The position numbers and the translations under genes were made by a program. DNA of 64,000 nucleotides from Dipteronia dyeriana. Lineage: Eukaryota; Streptophyta; Magnoliopsida; Sapindales; Sapindaceae. How positions within the stretch are numbered: the first letter of the stretch is position 1; every line of letters starts with the position of its first letter. Where the stretch lies: positions 95,928,652 through 95,992,651 of the forward strand of contig CM065299.1 of the NCBI GenBank assembly GCA_032871835.1, given 5' to 3'. The notes beneath the pieces are model-generated. The model was not told where the DNA came from. It ran no database searches and saw only the letters and a list, made by a program, of their open reading frames with translations. Of the stretch, positions 59,963 to 64,000 are shown one piece after another.

Positions 59963-61127
59963 ATGGATCCTATTCTTCGTCATCAATATTTTGAGCTTTT
60001 TCTTCATGTCATTGAGACTGGTAATAATGAGAATATTGCTAGGCTCGAGTCCATTCTTTGGGGTCACTTTTCTACTTCTTACCAACCTACTGCATAAAAC
60101 GTGGATTATTCTATGGTTCACCCAGAGTTTGCTCCATTTCCCTCTGATCTTTCTGACTCTGATTCGGTTGATGTTTATATAGATATATCGAAACAAAACA
60201 GCTCCAAGTGGACCATCATGGCCTCTCCCAAGGAATCTACACGCACAGCGATCGACTTGAAGATATCTTCACAACTTCTCAAAATGAAAGATGTACCACG
60301 AGAGCGGCAAGCTTGGATGCTGAAGTTCAGCGCCGACCATCCCTATTCTTTTGACTCGGAGATAAAGGTTATGACTGAGATTGAGCTAGTGAAGTTCGAG
60401 GACCGATTTGATCTGACCAGTGCATAAAAATTATACTGTAGCGGCTATCGGGCTGTGTGGAATCCTCACCCCGGTGCGGTCACTATATACGGGGCTATGT
60501 TGTCCTTAGGGGTTACTCTCCCCTTTCAACCTCTTATCACTCGGTTCCAGGCGGACGCTGGCATTGCCCCCGCCCAACTGACCCCCAATTCTTACCGGGT
60601 GTTGATCATTTTAGGGCACCTATGGAAAAAACTTAAGGCGAAACAACCCCCGACCCCATAAAAAATCCATAATTTTTATACGCTGAATCGATTTGACAAT
60701 AGGGGAACTTTTTATCTTCAATCCATATCTCAGAGCTTTTGGATTCCTGATGGGTATAAAGGGAAACCTGTACCCCATTCGGACAAAGATCATAAAGGTT
60801 TTATCTTGGGGTTCCCCTAATCAAATAAACACTAGAAGAATAGTTGGTTCTTCGCTGGGGGTGATTGGGGTGAAGTAGTCGTTGCTGACCCCGTACAAGA
60901 GCTGATACGGAACAGAGTTTCAAGGCACTTCTATAGTCCTGAGCATTGGAACAAGTCTTTTCCCCCGCTGACAAAGAGCCAGACTAAAATGGTGGTCAAG
61001 GCGGCTGAGACTTCTTGAGAAGAGAGGGATCATCGTGTCCTTTATGTTGAGGCGGATTTGATCAAGGTAGAGTTTTTTTTTCCACAATCTATGCCCTCTG
61101 TAGATGATGTAAGTCACCCTTGCTTTG
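59963..61127 (+). pseudogene. Gag-like protein of a gypsy-type element, with stops
   Basis: One reading frame with clear protein character (MDPILRHQYFELFLHVIETG, later AMLSLGVTLPFQPLITRFQA, DAGIAPAQLTPNSYRVLI, HNFYTLNRFDNRGTFYL, FWIPDGYKGKPVPHSDKD). It resembles the 'putative gypsy type transposon' family (Transposase_28-like). The frame is not shifted but is cut by stops at about 60095, 60425, 60659, 60818, 60833 and 61017. Several could come from single C-to-T changes (CAA to TAA, CGA to TGA). The part from 60387 onward is repeated in inverted orientation at 62332-63105. Confidence 0.6.
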
Positions 61128-61170
61128 TTTTTAATGTAACCTAACATGCGTACCTTTCCTCTACATTGAT
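60387..61170 (+). repeat. Inverted repeat, left arm
   Basis: About 784 bp matched in reverse complement by 62332-63105 with only scattered differences and small indels. The outer edge is at TAGTGAAGTTCGAGG and the inner edge at CTACATTGAT. Confidence 0.9.
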
Positions 61171-62290
61171 TGTTGATTACCGTGTGACACTTTTCTTTTC
61201 AGTATATGACGTGGACATTGTTGCAGGTGATCAGGTTGAGAAAGCCAAGCATGTCGATCGGGTCAGCAGGAAGGCTACAGCCGATCAGGTTGCTCAGGGA
61301 ATTGCTCCACCCGAATATGATCTGGTGGAACATACATATAAATCTGATCGTTATTCCTCAGATGTTCCCGCTGAACAGGTTAGGATGAGTGATCGCCATC
61401 CTCTCCTAGCACCAGGCGATCGCTAGGGCCACTTCAAGGAAATAGTCGGTCGGGGCGGTCCAGCCCTGAGGCATCTGACCATGAGAAGCATGGTCGAGAT
61501 AGGTCTGAACATGAGCTTCGGGGAAGAGATGATTCACAAAGGAGGGAATCTAACGAGGCGAATGTGGCAGACAAAGCCCCAAGATATAAAGTAGCTAAGA
61601 CTGTTGAAGGGTCGTTTACTCCCGATGCCCTTCGTAAGAAAACAAGTCTCTCATCTATGGTTGACTTAGCACTGTCTGTTCCAGTGGTTGATCCCATCCT
61701 TTTAGAAGAGGATGAGGAGAAGGATCAGCAGACGGTCTCTGACCTTATCTCATAAGAACTGCGGTCCAAGAGAATGAGCGATCGAGGTGGATCAACCTTG
61801 TCTTTCATCCATCCTGAACAAATCGAGATCATGGACCAGACGCTTCCTTCCAATAAGTCTTCCCAGGTTCAGGCTGTACCACTCTCCCAATGTTTTAGGA
61901 AGGCTCTTATACAGTTTACCATTAGGCGTTTTATCATTTTTTCTGACTTCGAAGGTGATGATGGTGGTCCCGATGAGGAGGAGAAGGTAGCCAATGAAGA
62001 TTTCATGGATTTGATAGTGGAGCAGGTTCGTCAATCTGTTTTGGAATCAAGGAAGGAGCAGCTATACAGTTGAAGGGGGGTATGAGGGTTAGTGAGCCTA
62101 TTGATGCTCCTTTTATTATACATGTTGGGTCTCTTCCTCCTGAGGGCGCTATCAAAAGTCAGATTTCTAAGAATGAAGGCCCTCGGGTTGCTGCATCTGC
62201 TAATCTTCTTGAGGAAGATATTGGGATTTTGAAGACTCCAACCACTGCTGACCGTGCTATCCCCTCATCCTTTTGGGATAACTGAGCTTT
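61170..62290 (+). pseudogene. Continuation of the gag-like region, decayed
   Basis: Charged, low-complexity coding-like DNA in the spacer of the inverted repeat. Frames include VEKAKHVDRVSRKATADQVA, a Glu/Lys/Ser-rich stretch with VPVVDPILLEEDEEKDQQTV, and DEEEKVANEDFMDLIVEQVR. Stops and frame changes separate them. It fits the C-terminal part of the same gag-like protein. I do not recognise specific motifs. Confidence 0.4.
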
Positions 62291-62331
62291 CTTATCTTGC
62301 TTCATTTTGAAGACTCCTTACATCAATGTAG

Positions 62332-63105
62332 AGAAAAGGTACGCATGTCAGGTTACATTAAAAACAAAGCAAGGGTGACTTACATCATCTACAGAGGGCA
62401 TAGATTGTGGAAAAAAAACTCTACCTTGATCAAATCTGCCTCAACATAAAGGACACGACGATCCCTCTCTTCCCAAGAAGTCTTAGCCGCCTTGACCACC
62501 ATTTTAGTCTGGCTCTTTGTCAGCGGGGGGAAAAGACTTGTTCCAATGCTCAGGACTATAGAAGTGCCTTGGAACTCTGTTCCGTATCAGCCCTTGTACG
62601 GGGTCAGCAACGACTACTTCACCCCAATCACCCCCAGCGAAGAACCAACTGTTCTTTTAGTGTTTATTTGATTAGGGGAACCCCAAGATAAAACCTTTAT
62701 GATCTTTGTCCGAATGGGGTACAAGTTTCCCTTTATACCCATCAGGAATCCAAAAGCTCTGAGATATGGATTGAAGATAAAAAGTTCCCCTATTGTCAAA
62801 TCGATTCAGCGTATAAAAATTATGGATTTTTTATGGGGTCGGGGGTTGTTTCGCCCTAAGTTTTTTCCATAGGTGCTCTAAAATGATCAACACCCGGTAA
62901 GAATTGGGGGTCAGTTGGGCGGGGGCAATGCCAGCGTCCTCCTAGAACCGAGTGATAAGAGGTTGAAAGTGGAGAGTAACCCCTAAGGACAACATAGCCC
63001 CGTATATAGTGACCGCACCGCGGTGAGGATTCCACACAGCCCGATCGCCGCTACAGTATAATTTTTATGCACTGGTTAGATCAAATCGGTCCTCGAACTG
63101 CACTA
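62332..63105 (-). repeat. Inverted repeat, right arm
   Basis: Inverted copy of 60387-61170. It carries the same gag-like frame on the minus strand (for example LFIFNPYLRAF and GIKGNLYPIRTK frames overlap both arms). It joins the LTR-like sequence beginning at 63106. Confidence 0.9.
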
Positions 63106-64000
63106 CAAGAAACGTTGTGCTGGAGAAAAGAGTTGTCAGGGCGGAGCTGCGTGATCATGTCAAACTAGACTTGTTGACTCTCGCAATAGCACAAGGTCGC
63201 AACGATAGTTTAGTGACAATGTAGGGATCGTTCCCACAGGGAAAAAGGTTCTGATTACTGGAACTCAAAGGCTTGTCAACTATTTGAACATTCTAAAAAC
63301 ATGAGTTGTCAAGAATTGCAATAAAGTAAACTAACTCAAAAACAAGCTAAATTATCTAACTTAGCACTTGAAAAAATGTATAGAAAACATGTTAGAACTC
63401 GAATCCGCTTTAACCCTCCTAATAACACACTTCGACTTCTTTGACTCCTAATTCGTGCGTGTACATGCTATAGATTCGTATTCCCTAAACAAATCTCTAA
63501 CCTCTCTCGATGTATTAGAAATCGTATCTATACATACCCGGAATCTTTCTCAAGCAATCCAGACAATATGTATAGACCCATTAAGCATTTAGAATACAAT
63601 TCGAACCCTATACGCTAGCCTAGTGGTTCTAGCACTTTATAGTCAAGCATAATGAACATTTATCTAAGCATTGTCAAATACATCTCCTCTCGGTACTTAG
63701 CATCCAACCATAGATCGATTACAAAGTGATCAATTAAGTAAAAACCTTAAGCATTCAAAACATCCATATAGCTCCACAAGCACAAAACTAGAGAAATCAA
63801 AGAGTCTATCACATATGAATCAAGGGTTAAACATCATCTTGTTCTAACATAAGAATAATTAGCTCATTCTATACAAAAATAACCATAGATGAGCTAACAT
63901 CAATACACATCATGAATTAATATAAAGAAACATGAGAAGAGAAGAGTTAAGGAGATAAAACTAAATTGTGGCTTCAATCTCTTGTAGCTTGAGCTTCTCT
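63106..64000 (-). mobile_element. LTR-like sequence at the window edge
   Basis: It contains GGGATCGTTCCCACAGGGAA (about 63225-63244), a phrase typical of plant gypsy LTRs and similar in style to GGTCGAACCACAGGGAAG in the LTR at 1.6 kb, same orientation. AT-rich sequence follows to the end. No primer site or terminus seen, so this is a partial call. Confidence 0.4.

Overview
The window is nuclear DNA of a flowering plant, almost certainly a eudicot. Genes are split by short GT-AG introns, the spacers are very AT-rich, and most of the sequence is decayed transposable elements. Four ordinary plant genes stand out. They are ATG6/Beclin-1 (+, 18677-23411, 10 coding exons, 515 aa), a type-1 non-specific lipid transfer protein (+, 27966-28352, 128 aa), a group-I-like cyclic nucleotide-gated channel (-, 32050-28968, 8 coding exons, 730 aa), and a plant-specific protein with the A_thal_3526/TIGR01589 domain (-, 52795-49227, 8 coding exons, about 369 aa). 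All splice junctions were placed by hand and the reading phases close. I do not name a species.

Layout. 1-2.7 kb: 5' end of a Ty3/gypsy retrotransposon on the minus strand (broken gag, tRNA-Asp-type primer site, LTR). 2.8-12.2 kb: a Ty1/copia element full of stops, with a reverse-oriented LTR of the same family inserted in its RNase H region; that LTR in turn carries a 609-bp hAT miniature element with a perfect 8-bp target duplication. 12.2-18.3 kb: an unrecognised exon-like stretch cut off by the copia LTR, then nested long-TIR elements with minisatellites. 18.5-23.5 kb: ATG6. 23.5-27.1 kb: a roughly 1.7-kb tandem duplication, each copy with the same hAT miniature element. 27.1-33 kb: a miniature element, the LTP gene, and the convergent channel gene.

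33-49 kb is transposon-dominated. It holds a fragment that I read as the 3' end of mitochondrial matR (a NUMT, 35701-36021), a decayed hAT transposase gene with TATA box and 5'UTR intron (36744-40800), a LINE 3' tail (-, about 42.1-42.5 kb), hairpin and Mutator-like elements, and an unusual array of mutually inverted 'CTTGGCAA/GAGC' repeats between long terminal inverted repeats (43.7-45.1 kb). 49.2-54.1 kb is the A_thal_3526 gene. 54.6-56.3 kb holds two more hAT miniature elements. 58.8-64 kb holds a retroelement gag-like frame with in-frame stops, a nearly identical inverted copy of part of it (arms 60387-61170 and 62332-63105), and an LTR-like sequence at the window edge.

The four genes have unrelated jobs (autophagy, lipid binding or secretion, ion transport, unknown) and show no sign of acting as a unit. 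I found no convincing new functional system. The most notable signals are the NUMT, the large inverted-repeat structures that could fold into long double-stranded RNA, the minisatellite-bearing long-TIR elements, a GC-AG intron in the channel gene, and an ATGA-overlapping upstream ORF in the A_thal_3526 gene.
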